Shown piece by piece: positions 41,498 through 55,500 of a DNA stretch of 64,000 nt; the first letter of the stretch is position 1, and every line of letters begins with the position of its first letter. Source of the stretch: Cordylochernes scorpioides. Lineage: Eukaryota; Arthropoda; Arachnida; Pseudoscorpiones; Chernetidae. The position numbers and the translations under genes are program-made. The stretch is from the NCBI GenBank assembly GCA_030710605.1, contig CP092881.1, positions 73,371,095 to 73,435,094 on the forward strand, in the 5' to 3' direction. The notes beneath the pieces are model-generated. The model was not told where the DNA came from and did not search any database. It worked only from the letters and a program-made list of their open reading frames with translations.

Positions 41498-44400
41498 CCT
41501 ATTTGTTGACCTGTTGACACAGAGATTAGACTGGGATTATTTGTTGACCCTTCAATACAATGACACACAGACTAGACTGGGATTATTTGTTGACCTGTTG
41601 ACACAGAGACTAGACTGGGATTATTTGTTGACCTGTTGACACAGAGACTAGACTGGGATTATTTGTTGACCCTTCAATACAATGACACACAGACTAGACT
41701 GGGATTATTTGTTGACCTGTTGACACAGAGACTAGACTGGGATTATTTGTTGACCTGTTGACACAGAGACTAGACTGGGATTATTTGTTGACCCTTCAAT
41801 GCAATGACACACAGACTAGACTGGGATTATTTGTTGACCTGTTGACACAGAGACTAGACTGGGATTATTTGTTGACCTGTTGACACAGAGACTAGACTGG
41901 GATTATTTGTTGACCCTTCAATGCAATGACACACAGACTTGACTGGGATTATTTGTTGACCTGTCAATGCAATGACACAGAGACTAGACTGGGATAATTT
42001 GTTGACCCTTCAATGCAATGACACACAGACTAGACTGGGATTATTTGTTGACCTGTCAATGCAATGACACAGAGACTAAACTGGGATTATTTGTTGACCC
42101 TTCAATGCAATGACACACAGACTAGACTGGGATTATTTGTTGACCTGTCAATGCAATGACACAGAGACTAGACTGGGATTATTTGTTGACCTGTCAATAC
42201 AATGACACACAGACTAGACTGGGATTATTTGTTGACCTGTCAATGCAATGACACAGAGACTAGACTGGGATTGTTTGTTGACCTGTCAATACAATGACAC
42301 AGAGACTAGACTGGGATTATTTGTTGACCTGTCAATACAATGACACAGAGACTAAACTGGGATTATTTGTTGACCTGTCAATGCAATGACACAGAGACTA
42401 GACTGGGATTATTTGTTGACCTGTCAATACAATGACACAGAGACTAGACTGGGATTATTTGTTGACCTGTCAATGCAAAGACACAGAGACTAGACTGGGA
42501 TTATTTGTTGACCTGTCAATACAATGACACAGAGACTAGACTGGGATTATTTGTTGACCTGTCAATACAATGACACAGAGACTAGACTGGGATTATTTGT
42601 TGACCTGTCAATACAATGACACAGAGACTAGACTGGGATTATTTGTTGACCTGTCAATGCAATGACACAGAGACTAGACTGGGATTATTTGTTGACCTGT
42701 CAATACAATGACACAGAGACTAGACTGGGATTATTTGTTGACCTGTCAATGCAAAGACACAGAGACTAGACTGGGATTATTTGTTGACCTGTCAATGCAA
42801 AGACACAGAGACTAGACTGGGATTATTTGTTGACCTGTCAATACAATGACACAGAGACTAGACTGGGATTATTTGTTGACCTGTCAATGCAATGACACAG
42901 AGACTAGACTGGGATTATTTGTTGACCTGTCAATGCAAAGACACAGAGACTAGACTGGGATTATTTGTTGACCTGTCAATACAATGACACAGATACTAGA
43001 CTGGGATTATTTGTTGACCTGTCAATACAATGACACAGAGACTAGACTGGGATTATTTGTTGACCTGTCAATGCAATGATACAGATACTAGACTGGGATT
43101 ATTTGTTGACCTGTCAATGCAATGACACAGATACTAGACTGGGATTATTTGTTGACCTGTCAATGCAATGACACAGAGACTAGACTGGGATTATTTGTTG
43201 ACCTGTCAATGCAATGACACAGAGACTAGACTGGGATTATTTGTTGACCTGTCAATACAATGACACAGAGACTAAACTGGGATTATTTGTTGACCTGTCA
43301 ATGCAATGACACAGATACTAGACTGGGATTATTTGTTGACCTGTCAATGCAATGACACAGATACTAGACTGGGATTATTTGTTGACCTGTCAATGCAATG
43401 ACACAGAGACTGGAATTATTTGTTGACCTGTCAATGCAATGACACAGAGACTAGACTGGGATTATTTGTTGACCTGTCAATGCAATGACACAGAGACTAG
43501 ACTGGGATTATTTGTTGACCTGTCAATGCGATGACACAGAGACTAGACTGGGATTATTTGTTGACCTGTCAATGCAATGAAAAAGAGACTAGACTGGGAT
43601 TATTTGTTGACCTGTCAATGCAATGACACAGAGACTAGACTGGGATTATTTGTTGACCTGTCAATGCAATGACACAGAGACTAGACTGGGATTATTTGTT
43701 GACCTGTCAATGCAAATGACACAGAGACTTGACTGGGATTATTTGTTGACCTGTCAATGCAATGACACAGACACTTGACTGGGATTATTTGTTGACCTGT
43801 CAATACAATGACACAGAGACTAGACTGGGATTATTTGTTGACCTGTCAATGCAATGACACAGAGACTAGACTGGGGTTATTTGTTGACCTGTCAATGCAA
43901 TGACACAGAGACTAGACTGGCATTATTTGTTGACCTGTCAATGCAATGACACAGAGACTAGACTGGGATTATTTGTTGACCTGTCAATGCAATGACACAG
44001 AGACTAGACTGGGATTATTTGTTGACCTGTCAATGCAATGACAGAGAGACTAGACTGGGATTATTTGTTGACCTGTCAATGCAATGACACAGAGACTAGA
44101 CTGGGATTATTTGTTGACCCTTCAATGCAATGACACACAGACTAGACTGGGATTATTTGTTGACCTGCCAATGCAATGACACAGAGACTAGACTGGGATT
44201 ATTTGTTGACCCTTCAATGCAATGACACAGAGACTAGACTGGGGTTATTTGTTGACCTGTCAATTCAATGACACAGAGACTAGCCTGTGATTATTTGTTG
44301 ACCTGTCAATGCAATGACACAGAGACTAGACTGGGATTATTTGTTGACCTGTCAATGCAATAACACACAGAGACTAGACTGGGGTTATTTGTTGACCTGT

Positions 44401-47400
44401 CAATGCAAATGACACAGAGACTAGACTGGGGTTATTTGTTGACATGTCAATTCAATGACACAGAGAATAGACTGTGATTATTCGTTGATCTGTCAATGCA
44501 ATGACACAAAGACTACACTGAGATTATTTTTTGACCTGTCAATCAATGACACAGAGACTAGACTGGGATTATTTGTTGACCTGTCAATGCAATAACACAG
44601 AGACTAGACTGGGGTTATTTGTTGACCTGTCAATGCAATGACACAGAGACTAGACTGGGATTATTTGTTGACCTGTCAATGCAATGACACAGAGACTAGA
44701 CTGGGGTTATTTGTTGACATGTCAATTCATTGACACAGAGAATAGACTGGGATTATTTGTTGATCTGTCAATGCAATGACACAGAGACTACACTGAGATT
44801 ATTTTTGACCTGTCAATCAATGACACAGAGATTAGACTGGGATTATTTGTTGACCTGTCGATGCAATGACACAGAGACTAGACAGGGATTATTTGTTGAC
44901 CTGTCAATGCAATGACATAGAGACTAGACTGGCACTATTTGTTGACCTGTCAATGCAATGACACAGAGACTAGACTGGGTGTATTGTTGACCTGTCAATG
45001 CAATGACACAGAGACTAGACTGGGATTATTTGTTGACCTGTCAATGCAATGACACAGAGACTAGACTGGGATTATTTGTTGACCTGTCAATGCAATGACA
45101 CAGAGACTAGACTGGGTTTATTTGTTGACCTGTCAATGCAATGACAGTGACTAGACTGGGGTTATTTGTTGACCTGTCAATGCAATGACACAGAGACTAG
45201 ACTGGGATTATTTGTTGACCTGTCAATGCAATGACACAGAGACTAGACTGGGATTATTTGTCGACCTGTCAATGCAATGACACAGAGACTAGACTGGGAT
45301 TATTTGTTGACCTGTCAATGCAATGACACAGAGACTAGACTGAGATTATTTGTTGACCTGTCAATGCAATGACACAGAGACTAGACTGGGAGTATTTGTT
45401 GACCTGTCAATGCAATGACACAGAGACTAGACTGGGGTTATTTGTTGACCTGTCAATGCGATGACACAGAGACTAGACTGAGATTATTTGTTGACCTGTC
45501 AATGCAATGACACAGAGACTAGACTGAGATTATTTGTTGACCTGTCAATGCAATGACACAGAGACTAGACTGGGATTATTTGTTGACCTGTCAATGCAAT
45601 GACACAGAGACTAGACTGGGATTATTTGTTGTCCTGTCAATGCAATGACACAGAGACTAGACTGGGATTATTTGTTGACCTGTCAATGCAATGAAACAGA
45701 TACTAGACTGGGATTATTTGTTGACCTGTCAATGCAATGACACAGAGACTAGACTGGGATTATTTGTTGACCTGTCAATGCAATGACACACAGAGACTAG
45801 ACTGGGTTTATTTGTTGACCTGTCAATGCAATGACAGTGACTAGACTGGGGTTATTTGTTGACCTGTCAATGCAATGACACAGAGACTAGACTGGGATTA
45901 TTTGTTGACCTGTCAATGCAATGACACAGAGACTAGACTGAGATTATTTGTTGACCTGTCAATTCAATGACACAGAGACTAGACTGGGATTATTTGTTGA
46001 CCTGTCAATGCAATGACACAGAGACTAGACTGGGATTATTTGTTGACCTGTCAATGCAATGACACAGAGACTAGACTGGGATTATTTGTTGACCTGTCAA
46101 TGCAATGACACAGAGACTAGACTGGGATTATTTGTTGACCTGTCAATGCAATGACACAGAGACTAGACTGGGATTATTTGTTGACCTGTCAATGCAATGA
46201 CACAGATACTAGACTGGGATTATTTGTTGACCTGTCAATGCAATGACACAGAGACTAGACCGGGATTATTTGTTGACCTGTCAATGCAATGACACAGAGA
46301 CTTGACTGGGATTATTTGTTGACCTGTCAATGCAATGATACAGACACTAGACTGGGATTATTTGTTGACCTGTCAATGCAATGACACAGAGACTAGACTG
46401 GGAGTTTTTGTTGACCTGTCAATGCAATGACAGAAAGACTAGACTGGGATTATTTGTTGACCTATCAATGCAATGACAGAGACTAGACTGGGATTATTTG
46501 TTGACCTGTCAATGCAATGACACAGATACTAGACTGGGATTATTTGTTGACCTGTCAATGCAATGACACAGAGACTAGACTGGGATTATTTGTTGACCCT
46601 TTAATGCAATGACACAAAGACTAGACTGAGATTATTTGTTGACCTGTCAATGCAATGACACAGAGACTAGACTGAGATTATTTGTTGACCTGTCAATGCA
46701 ATGACACAGAGACTAGACTGGGAGTATTTGTTGACCTGTCAATGCAATGACACAGAGACTAGACTGAGATTATTTGTTGACCTGTCAATGCAATGACACA
46801 GAGACTAGACTGGGATTATTTGTTGACCTGTCAATGCAATGACACAGAGACTAGACTGGGATTATTTGTTGACCTGTCAATGCAATGACACAGAGACTAG
46901 ACTGGGATTATTTGTTGACCTGTCAATGCAATGACACAGAGACTAGACTGGGATTATTTGTTGACCTGTCAATGCAATGACACAGAGACTAGACTGGGAT
47001 TATTTGTTGACCTGTCAATGCAATGACACAGATACTAGACTGGGATTATTTGTTGACCTGTCAATGCAATGACACAGATACTAGACTGGGATTATTTGTT
47101 GACCTGTCAATGCAATGACACCGAGACTTGACTGGGATTATTTGTTGACCTGTCAATGCAATGATTCAGACACTAGACTGGGATTATTTGTTGACCTGTC
47201 AATGCAATGACACAGAGACTAGACTGGGGTTATTTATTGACCTGTCAATGCAATGACACAGAGACTAGACTGGGATTATTTGTTGACCTGTCAATGCAAT
47301 GACATAGAGACTAGACTGGGGTTATTTGTTGACCTGTCAATGCAATGACACAGAGACTAGACTGGGATTATTTGTTGACCTGTCAATGCAATGACACAGA

Positions 47401-47852
47401 GACTAGACTGGGATTATTTGTTGACCTGTCAATGCAATGACACAGAGACGACTGAGATTATTTGTTGACCTGTCAATGCAATGACACAGAGACTAGACTG
47501 GGAGTATTTGTTGACCTGTCAATGCAATGACACAGAGACTAGACTGGGAGTATTTGTTGACCTGTCAATGCAATGACACAAAGACTAGACTGAGATTATT
47601 TGTTGACCTGTCAATGCAATGACACAGAGACTAGACTGGGATTATTTGTTGACCTGTCAATGCAATGACACAGAGACTAGACTGGGATTATTTGTTGACC
47701 TGTCAATGCAATGACACAAAGACTAGACTGGGATTATTTGTTGACCTGTCAATGCCATGACACAGAGACTAGACTGGGATTATTTGTTGACCTGTCAATG
47801 CAATGACTCAGAGACTAGACTGGGATTATTTATTGGCCTGTCAATGCAATGT
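41498..47852. repeat. 46-bp minisatellite, about 138 units
   Basis: Unit TTATTTGTTGACCTGTCAAT plus GCAATGACACAGAGACTAGA and CTGGGA. The first 450 bp use a higher-order unit of 46+38+38 bp (the 38-bp units contain GACCTGTTGACACAGAG). After about 41930 the array becomes uniform 46-bp units. A truncated palindromic left arm lies just upstream (41457-41497). The plus-strand frame near 44730 is an artefact. Confidence 0.97.
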
Positions 47853-48149
47853 AACAACATCCAATAAACTCCTCAAACATTCCTCAGGCCAAAGAAGCCT
47901 TGGCACCTCAGTATACACAGACAGCTCAACCTAAATCAATAGATTTTCCCATCTCCACCCCTCTGCACATTAGTTCAAGGTAGGTATTAGCATTACTTAC
48001 ATTAAAGAGTTCTATCAGAAACAATAAAATGTTCCTGCAGCAAAACTGTAGAAACTGCTCTTCACCTTATATACGACTGTCCGAACTTTACAGAAGTGAG
48101 ACATCAATTGTTCCCGGATCTACATCATTTAACTATCTTACTTCAACCA

Positions 48150-48505
48150 CTAACTCCGCCTGTACCGGTCCCAAGCCCGGGTAAAAAAGGACGAGGGGGA
48201 GCAGTACCAAGCTCGCTAAAAAACCTGGGTTCAGCTGGCCCGGCTGATAGTACCTTGTAAGGGTTCCAGGGATACAGGATGAACAGCTTTTGTACTCCAT
48301 GTTAGGAGCAGCTGCACATGGTGTCTGTTCCTCATGTCAGAGGCGGCCATTTCTTTTGGAGTTAAGTTGACCTGCCACTGAGTAGTGCTCCCAGTCTCAA
48401 TGACAAAGGCAGATGCATACTACTTCACACAGTCATGATGGTTGTCAAACAAGCTTGATACCTTAATATGATTAAGTGGAGATAAGAAAGAAAAAGACAT
48501 CAGCC
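48150..48505 (+). repeat. SINE-like repeat, long copy
   Basis: ACTCCGCCTGTACCGGTCCC through GGAGCAGCTGCACATGGTGT to GATTAAGTGGAGATAAGAAA. It is about 350 bp and gives the likely 5' limit of the family. Confidence 0.72.
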
Positions 48506-48835
48506 ACTTTGTCTATATAAATTTTATGAACTCTGTTGATTGATACATGTAAATTTGTAAATATTTTCAATTCTATGTTCCTATTTGTTTGTTGTTTTGT
48601 TTGTTTCCTCTGTATTAGCTACAAATATTTCAATATCACCCCTGGTTGATCAATAACTAAATATAAAGGTGGGGAAGTAACTGCTAAGTTGACATAGAGG
48701 AGTAACCAAGAATATCAGTTAAGTCACCATATACAAACACGAAAATAACACCTAATCTATATAATTTTATAGTGTGTATTGAATTATTTGGATTAGCTCT
48801 TATTTTCTTGTACACATGATAAGGCACAATTTGGA

Positions 48836-49130
48836 TTATAGATTATAAACACAAGATAATAAGATCAAATCCAAATAAATAAATAATGTGTGGCGTTTCG
48901 GTAACAGCGTTGTTACCATCTTCAGACAAAAGTACTGAATGAGAAATTTTACCACAGCATGGTATCTGTTATCTTTTTTACACACTTGATAACAATACTA
49001 ACTATTTAAAACATGCTATGGTAAAATTTCTCATTCAGTACTTTTGTCTGAAGATGGTAACAACGCTGTTACCGAAACGTCACACACTATTTATTTATTT
49101 GGATTTGGTCTTATTACCTTGTGTTCTTAT
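48836..49130. repeat. Palindromic repeat, longest copy, intact core
   Basis: Left and right arms of about 130 bp, with a centre ending AACATGCTATGGTAAAATTT. From 49048 CTGAAGA, GGTAACAACGCTGTTACC, GAAACGTC. Confidence 0.88.
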
Positions 49131-49540
49131 TCACATTATTAAATTATTTTGATTAGGTCTTATTTTCTTATATCATAATCTATAATTCAAATTGTGCTTT
49201 AGCTGTCTACAGCGCTCCCTTTTGGGACTCACCAAAATAGGGTGAGAGGGGATAGTATAGACAGGTCACTTTTAATGTAAATTGCATCGTACTACATATT
49301 TAAAATCAGGCGCTATAGAGAGCGAGTTCTATAGACAGGTTTTAACTGTATACACATTATGCAAATATAATTGTATATGACCAACTGTGGTGTGATGCAG
49401 ATCCCATCATTTAATGGAAGTGGACACAGTTTCCTCCTCCACAGACATCACAGACTCCACCAATGTCCAGGAAGTTATAAGCCTAGTGCTCACAGCTGTA
49501 AGTTCCCTTTTCATCTAAAAAACTTCTTGGTTCAATACAC

Positions 49541-49757
49541 ACAAGGTAATAAGTCCAAATCCAAATAAATAAATAGTGTGTGACGTTTCAGCAACAGCAT
49601 TGTCACCATCATCAGGATAAATGATTCTTATAATTATTCTTTTGTCTGATGATGGTAACAACGCTGTTACTGAAACGTCACACACTATTTATTTATTTGG
49701 ATTTGGTCTTATTACTTTGTGTTTATAATCTATAATCCAATTTGTGCCATATCATCT
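49541..49757. repeat. Palindromic repeat with hammerhead-like core
   Basis: From 49646 CTGATGA, GGTAACAACGCTGTTACT, GAAACGTC. The left arm has the second-subfamily centre (CAACAGCATTGTCACCATCA), another hybrid. Confidence 0.85.
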
Positions 49758-49954
49758 TGATTCAATATTGTGGATTGCCTCTTGCACTGTGGAATCTGGA
49801 CATAACAATCTCTTTGGTAATTAGTTATAGCGTCATTTTTATAAGGACCCCCAAGTTTTAACTCCCAATTGTTCTAAGTATGGTTATAAAATCATGTTTA
49901 TAACAACATATACCTTTGACACAAAGTGATATTTCTATAACAAGATTCAAATGT

Positions 49955-50103
49955 AAACATAAGGTAATAAGACCAAATCCAAATAAATAAATAGTGTGTG
50001 ACATTTCGGTAGCAACTCTGTTACCGAAACGTCACACTATTTATTTGGATTTGGTCTTATTATCTTGTGTTTATAATCTATAATACAAATTGTGCCTTAT
50101 CAA
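49955..50103. repeat. Palindromic repeat, centre deleted
   Basis: The left arm reaches CATTTCGGTAGCAACTC and joins directly to TGTTACCGAAACGTCAC. The CTGANGA box is lost. Confidence 0.8.
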
Positions 50104-50104
50104 G

Positions 50105-50399
50105 ATTCAAATTTGTTTGTTCAAGTTTTGTCTGTGATCCCTCACTGCACAAAATTACATTCTGGAGCAGAGTGGGTGAAGGATGTAGTAGATTTCCACA
50201 TTCTGACCATTGCACTGCCACATGCTCCTATAGATTCTCTGGCAAAGTCTGGAGCTCTTGGCCTACCTGAAGACAGGGAATCTACCACACAACTAGATAA
50301 AAGAGACCTCCTCTGTACCATCAAGACCCAATGGCTGCAGGAATGGTTATCTAATGCTGTGCATGACTGGTACAGAGCAGGAGGGACAAGCACCAGATG
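50105..50399 (+). pseudogene. LINE fragment: RNase H end to C-terminus (lineage A)
   Basis: The frame contains LPHAPIDSLAKSGALGLPED, the end of a RNase H domain, then WLQEWLSNAVHDWYRAGGTS. The latter continues into the lineage A C-terminus seen at 6700-6990 and 31374-31650. It is truncated at both ends. It shows that lineage A encoded RNase H. Confidence 0.7.
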
Positions 50400-50417
50400 A
50401 GAGCCAATAGCCTGAAA

Positions 50418-50420
<3 letters not shown>

Positions 50421-50452
<32 letters not shown>
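50421..50452. repeat. (TA)n microsatellite
   Basis: Sixteen AT/TA dinucleotides just upstream of the Staf N-terminal exon region. Confidence 0.95.
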
Positions 50453-50457
<5 letters not shown>

Positions 50458-50576
50458 CAATATTATTGATTAATAAAAAAAAAGGTATTTGACCGAAATT
50501 TAGAAATAATGCTAATGTATCTTAAAAACCAGAGAGAGTTGATAAGGTAAATCATCAATAACTCACAATAAAACAG

Positions 50577-50911
50577 AGTGTGTCTTTGATGGTTTGGAAG
50601 CTCTACACCCCGGGGTGTGGCAGGATGAGGTGAAGTCCCTGAGTGATGCCACCCTCCAGCTAGAGAATGGCTCCACCGTGCTGCTCCATGCCCTGGCCAA
50701 CGGGGGCCAAACCCTGCAGATGGGGGACGGAACCACCATTGTCCACGCCGCCCCCTCAGGTAGGAGGATGTTCTGGTCCTGTAGTCAGGTTTGACTTGGA
50801 GTGTGTACCGCCAGAGCCGGTCCATGCGGTGCAGCTCCAAGATGGCCGCATCGCTTACATCTCAGGCCTGCTGGAGGCCAGCCATGTGGAGCTCTCTGAT
50901 ATCCCGGAGGT
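50577..50911 (+). CDS. ZNF143/ZNF76 (Staf)-like N-terminal activation region (partial)
   Basis: Coding-like and GC-rich against AT-rich flanks. The first part (50577-50759) gives ATLQLENGSTVLLHAL and QTLQMGDGTTIVHA. The second (about 50786-50911) gives VHAVQLQDGRIAYI. These LQxxDGxTxxxx motifs are the short repeats of the Staf/ZNF143 activation domain. The two parts are in different frames. They are separated by GTAGGAGGATGTTCTGGTCC plus CTGTAG, about 26 nt, with GT...AG ends and a matching phase, but too short for a normal intron. The second part ends at GAG before GTCTGACC, next to the 59-bp array. It probably joins the finger exons at 60827 and 61450. The start codon lies outside what can be recognised. 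Confidence 0.72.
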
Positions 50912-50920
50912 CTGACCCAT

Positions 50921-52500
50921 TCTCTGTTGTCTGATCTGGTGACAGCATTACTCTCATTGATCTGTTCTCCTGTGTGCATTCTCTGTTGTCTGATCTGGTG
51001 ACAGCATTACTCTCCTTGATCTGTTCTCCTGTGTGCACTCTCTTTTGTCTGATCTGGTGACAGCATTACTCTCTTTGATCTGTTCTCATGTGTGCACTCT
51101 CTGTTGTCTGATCTGGTGACAGCATTATTCTCTTTGATCTGTTCTCCTGTGTGCACTCTTTGTTGTCTGATCTGGTGACAGCATTACTCTCTTTGATCTG
51201 TTCTCCTGTGTGCACTCTCTGTTGTCTGATCTGGTGACAGCATTACTCTCTTTGATCTGTTCTCCTGTGTGCACTCTTGCTTGTCTGATCTGGTGACAGC
51301 ATTACTCTCTTTGATCTGTTCTCCTGTGTGCACTCTCTGTTGTCTGATCTGGTGACAGCATTATTCTCTTTGATCTGTTCTCCTGTGTGCACTCTCTGTT
51401 GTCTGATCTGGTGACAGCATTACTCTCTTTGATATGTTCTCCTGTGTGCACTCTCTGTTGTCTGATCTGGTGACAACATTACTCTCTTTGATCTGTTCTC
51501 CTGTGTGCACTCTGTTGTCTGATCTGGTGACAGCATTACTCTCTTTGATCTGTTCTCCTGTGTGCACTCTCTGTTGTCTGATCTGGTGACAGCATTACTC
51601 TCTTTGATCTGTTCTCCTGTGTGCACTCTCTGTTGTCTGATCTGGTGACAGCATTACTCTCTTTGATCTGTTCTCCTGTGTGCACTCTCTGTTGTCTGAT
51701 CTGGTGACAGCATTACTCTCTTTGATCTGTTCTCCTGTGTGCACTCTCTGTTGTCTGATCTGGTGACAGCATTACTCTCTTTGATCTGTTCTCCTGTGTG
51801 CACTCTCTCTTGTCTGATCTGGTGACAGCATTACTCTCTTTGATCTGTTCTCCTGTGTGCACTCTCTGTTGTCTGATCTGGTGACAGCATTACTCTCTTT
51901 GATCTGTTCTCCTGTGTGCACTCTCTGTTGTCTGATCTGGTGACAGCATTACTCTCTTTGATCTGTTCTCCTGTGTGCACTCTCTGTTGTCTGATCTGGT
52001 GACAGCATTACTCTCTTTGATCTGTTCTCCTGTGTGCACTCTCTGTTGTCTGATCTGGTGACAGCATTACTCTCTTTGATCTGTTCTCCTGTGTGCACTC
52101 TCTGTTGTCTGATCTGGTGACAGCATTACTCTCTTTGATCTGTTCTCCTGTGTGCACTCTCTATTGTCTGATCTGGTGACAGCATTACTCTCTTTGATCT
52201 GTTCTCCTGTGTGCACTCTCTGTTGTCTGATCTGGTGACAGCATTACTCTCTTTGATCTGTTCTCCTGTGTGCACTCTCTGTTGTCTGATCTGGTGACAG
52301 CATTACTCTCTTTGATCTGTTCTCCTGTGTGCACTCTCTGTTGTCTGATCTGGTGACAGCATTATTCTCTTTGATCTGTTCTCCTGTGTGCACTCTCTGT
52401 TGTCTGATCTGGTGACAGCATTACTCTCTTTGATCTGTTCTCCTGTGTGCACTCTCTGTTGTCTGATCTGGTGACAACATTACTCTCTTTGATCTGTTCT
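50921..52500. repeat. 59-bp minisatellite array, copy 2 left part (about 27 units)
   Basis: Same unit as 1-4708 but much cleaner, with few indels. It begins directly after the Staf exon and is interrupted at 52501 by a copia LTR. Confidence 0.97.
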
Positions 52501-55500
52501 TGTAAGAATAAAACAGAGGTTGGATCTCAGAAAGTATGTTTAATTATCAAAAGATTATATTTAGATGACAAACATAGAGAGAGTTAAAAAGAAGGTAAGC
52601 GGTGGCAGTCAACAAGCAAGCAAATCTGAAACCTATATACAGTTACGTAATGTCTGGGGGAAGTGGCCGTTGCTAAGCGACAGCCGAGGTGCGAGTCACT
52701 TTTCAACACTCCCACCTGACGAGCACTCCGTTGTTTCAAACAGTCCAAGTTGGCTCCTTAGTCTTTTATGCCTTTCTGGAGGTAGAGCTTTCGTAAATAT
52801 GTCTGCAGCAAAATCAGCATCGGAAAAACCTATCAGGGTTGAAGTGCAGGAACTCCCACCAAAACAAATACCGATGTTTTTCGTAGCTTTTAAGTATCCA
52901 AATATTTTCTTTACTGCGGTCCAAAGTGAAGGTCCTGGGTTGTTCATAAATTGGCTAACCCTGCTGACTGCGTAGGCAATATCAGGTCTAGTTCCAGTCA
53001 TGAGGTACATTAAACTACCAATTGTCTGTCTGTATGGAATCTTGTTCATTTCTTCAATTTCCTGATCATCCTTTGGGCACATCTCTTTTGTTAGTTTTGA
53101 GTAAGGATCAGAAGGTACAGATTGTAACTTAATATCAAGAAGGTTGTAATGTTCAAGTGTTCTTTCAATGTATGAGGCTTGATGCAGAAATAACATTTTA
53201 GTTGTTCTATCTCGATATATTTGTAGGCCAAGGAAATAATCGGCAGTAAAAGTTTTTATTTCAAAATTGGAATTTAAGTACTGTACTATATCATCTAAAT
53301 GTTGTTTATTTACACTGCAGATTAAGCAATCATCTACATATATTGCAAGTAATATGTAAGCCTGTTTACATTTCATTGTATAGACACATGAATCTGATAT
53401 GCTAGGTTTGAGATCAAACTTAATTAAAAACTCATGAAATTTCTTGTTCCACATTCTGGGGGATTGCTTAAGACCATAGATGCTTTTCTGAAGAGAGCAA
53501 ACATGATTTGGAAAATCTGGGTTTTCATAACCTTGGGGTTGTTCCATGTAAAGTTCTTCTTCCAAATCACCATTCAAGAAGGCAGATTTTACATCTAACT
53601 GAATCATTTCCATATCAAGTGATGCACAAAGTGATAAGATTGTTCTAATTGAATCGAATTTTACTACTGGAGAAAAAGTTTCACCATAATCAAGTCCTGG
53701 TTTTTGTGAATAACCTTTCGCAACTAGTCTAGCCTTAAACATTTTATTTGATCCATCTGCATTTTGCTTTATTTTGTATACCCACTTGCATGCAATAGCT
53801 TTTCTGTCTGATGGTAGTGTCACATACGTCCATGTTTGATTTTTCATCAAGGAATTGAATTCATCGTCCATAGCTAGTTTCCACTGTTTTGAGTTTTGTC
53901 CTACAATTGCATCTTCATAGTTCAATGGTTCTTGGTCATGGACATAACAAGCATATGAAATAGCTCTTGTACAGCTGGTTGATGTTTGTTCATTTTCTCT
54001 GATTCTATTCCTGAGAGGGTATCGACATGATTCTTCTGGTTTGGAACTGGTATTTGTGTTATCAACACTTTCTTCACTGTATATAGTTACCTGCTCTTGT
54101 TGGTTATCCTGAATATTTTCTGATGTATTAGCTTCAGTAAATATTACATCTCTGCTTATGATAATTTTTCTAGCAATAGGATCCCACATTCTATAATTTT
54201 TGTTAGTTTCAGTATATCCAACAAAAAATGTACGAATACTCTTTTTGTCTAATTTCTTTCTGTTATCTTTTGGTATATGCACATAAGCGTTACATCCAAA
54301 AGTTTTCAAATGTAAGATGGAGGGTTTTCTCTTGTACCATATTTCATAAGGTGTAGAATTTCCCAATACTTTAGTAGTACATCTATTTAAGAGATAGACT
54401 GCTGTGTTTACGGCTTCAGCCCACAGTTCAAGCGGCATTTTTCTTCCATGTAACAAGCATCTAGCGGATTCAACTATTGTTCTGTTATCTCTTTCAGCAA
54501 TTCCATTCTGTTCTGGGGTATATGGAGCAGTGAGTTCATGAACAATTCCTAGAGATTTTAGATAATCAGAAAAATTCTTATTTAAGAATTCTGTGCCATT
54601 ATCTGTTCTGAATCTTTTTATTTTATTTCCAGTTTCAGTCCTAACTCTTTTTACAAATTCTTTAAATTTCTCAAGTACATCTGATTTATGCCTAATGAAG
54701 TAGGCCACTCTAAATCTTGAAAAATCATCCTTGAATGATACAAAATATAATGATCCACCTGGTGATCTTTTACTCATTGGTCCACAAACATCTGAATAGA
54801 TCAGCTCTCCTGGATAGGTCGAATTTGGACTTGTTGACGCGTGAAAAACCTTTCTATTTTGTTTTCCATAGATGCATGCTTCACATAGTAAAGAATCAGG
54901 CTTTTCTCTAATTTTAATGTCGTCTTCAAAAACATTATTTTCAAACATTTGGGTTAATTTTATAGGATTTACATGACCCATTCTTTGATGCCATATATCT
55001 AGACTTAACTGAGCAACATGAGTTTGTGAAGATTGCTTTGCTTTAATAAAAATTCTATAAAGATTTGAATTGTCCTTTATTCCAGTAACTAGCACTTTCG
55101 AATTTTTAGTCAATTTTATCTGATTTCCTTTACAAATGAGCGTCAAACCATGTTTTGTTGCAGTAGATATTGAGAAAAGATTAGTCTCCAATTCAGGTAT
55201 ATAGAGAACATCCAAAAGAGTTGCATTAATTTTCTGACTATCAACATAAGAGAGAATATCAATATTTCCCTTACCTTTTGCATAGATCTGCTTTCCATCT
55301 CCAAGGCACACAGGATGAACACCTTCTGGTATTTCTTCGAACGTAGAGAACCATTCTCTTCTGAAAGTCATGTGATCCGTTGCTCCAGAATCTGCAATCC
55401 AGGAATCCTTTGTTTCAGCGAGGAAGGCACTTGTCTCAGCTGAAAAAGCACAGCTATCATCTCTGGATGAAGAACTTGGCTGTTGTCCTTTTTGTTCTTC

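Noticed and set aside
41498-47852. CRISPR-like appearance of regularly spaced repeats
   Set aside because: There are no unique spacers. Units abut directly with point variants, so it is a minisatellite, and the genome is eukaryotic.
52565-52975. Plus-strand frame of 136 codons over the copia 3' end
   Set aside because: Antisense to the copia polyprotein and its LTR, with no recognisable product.
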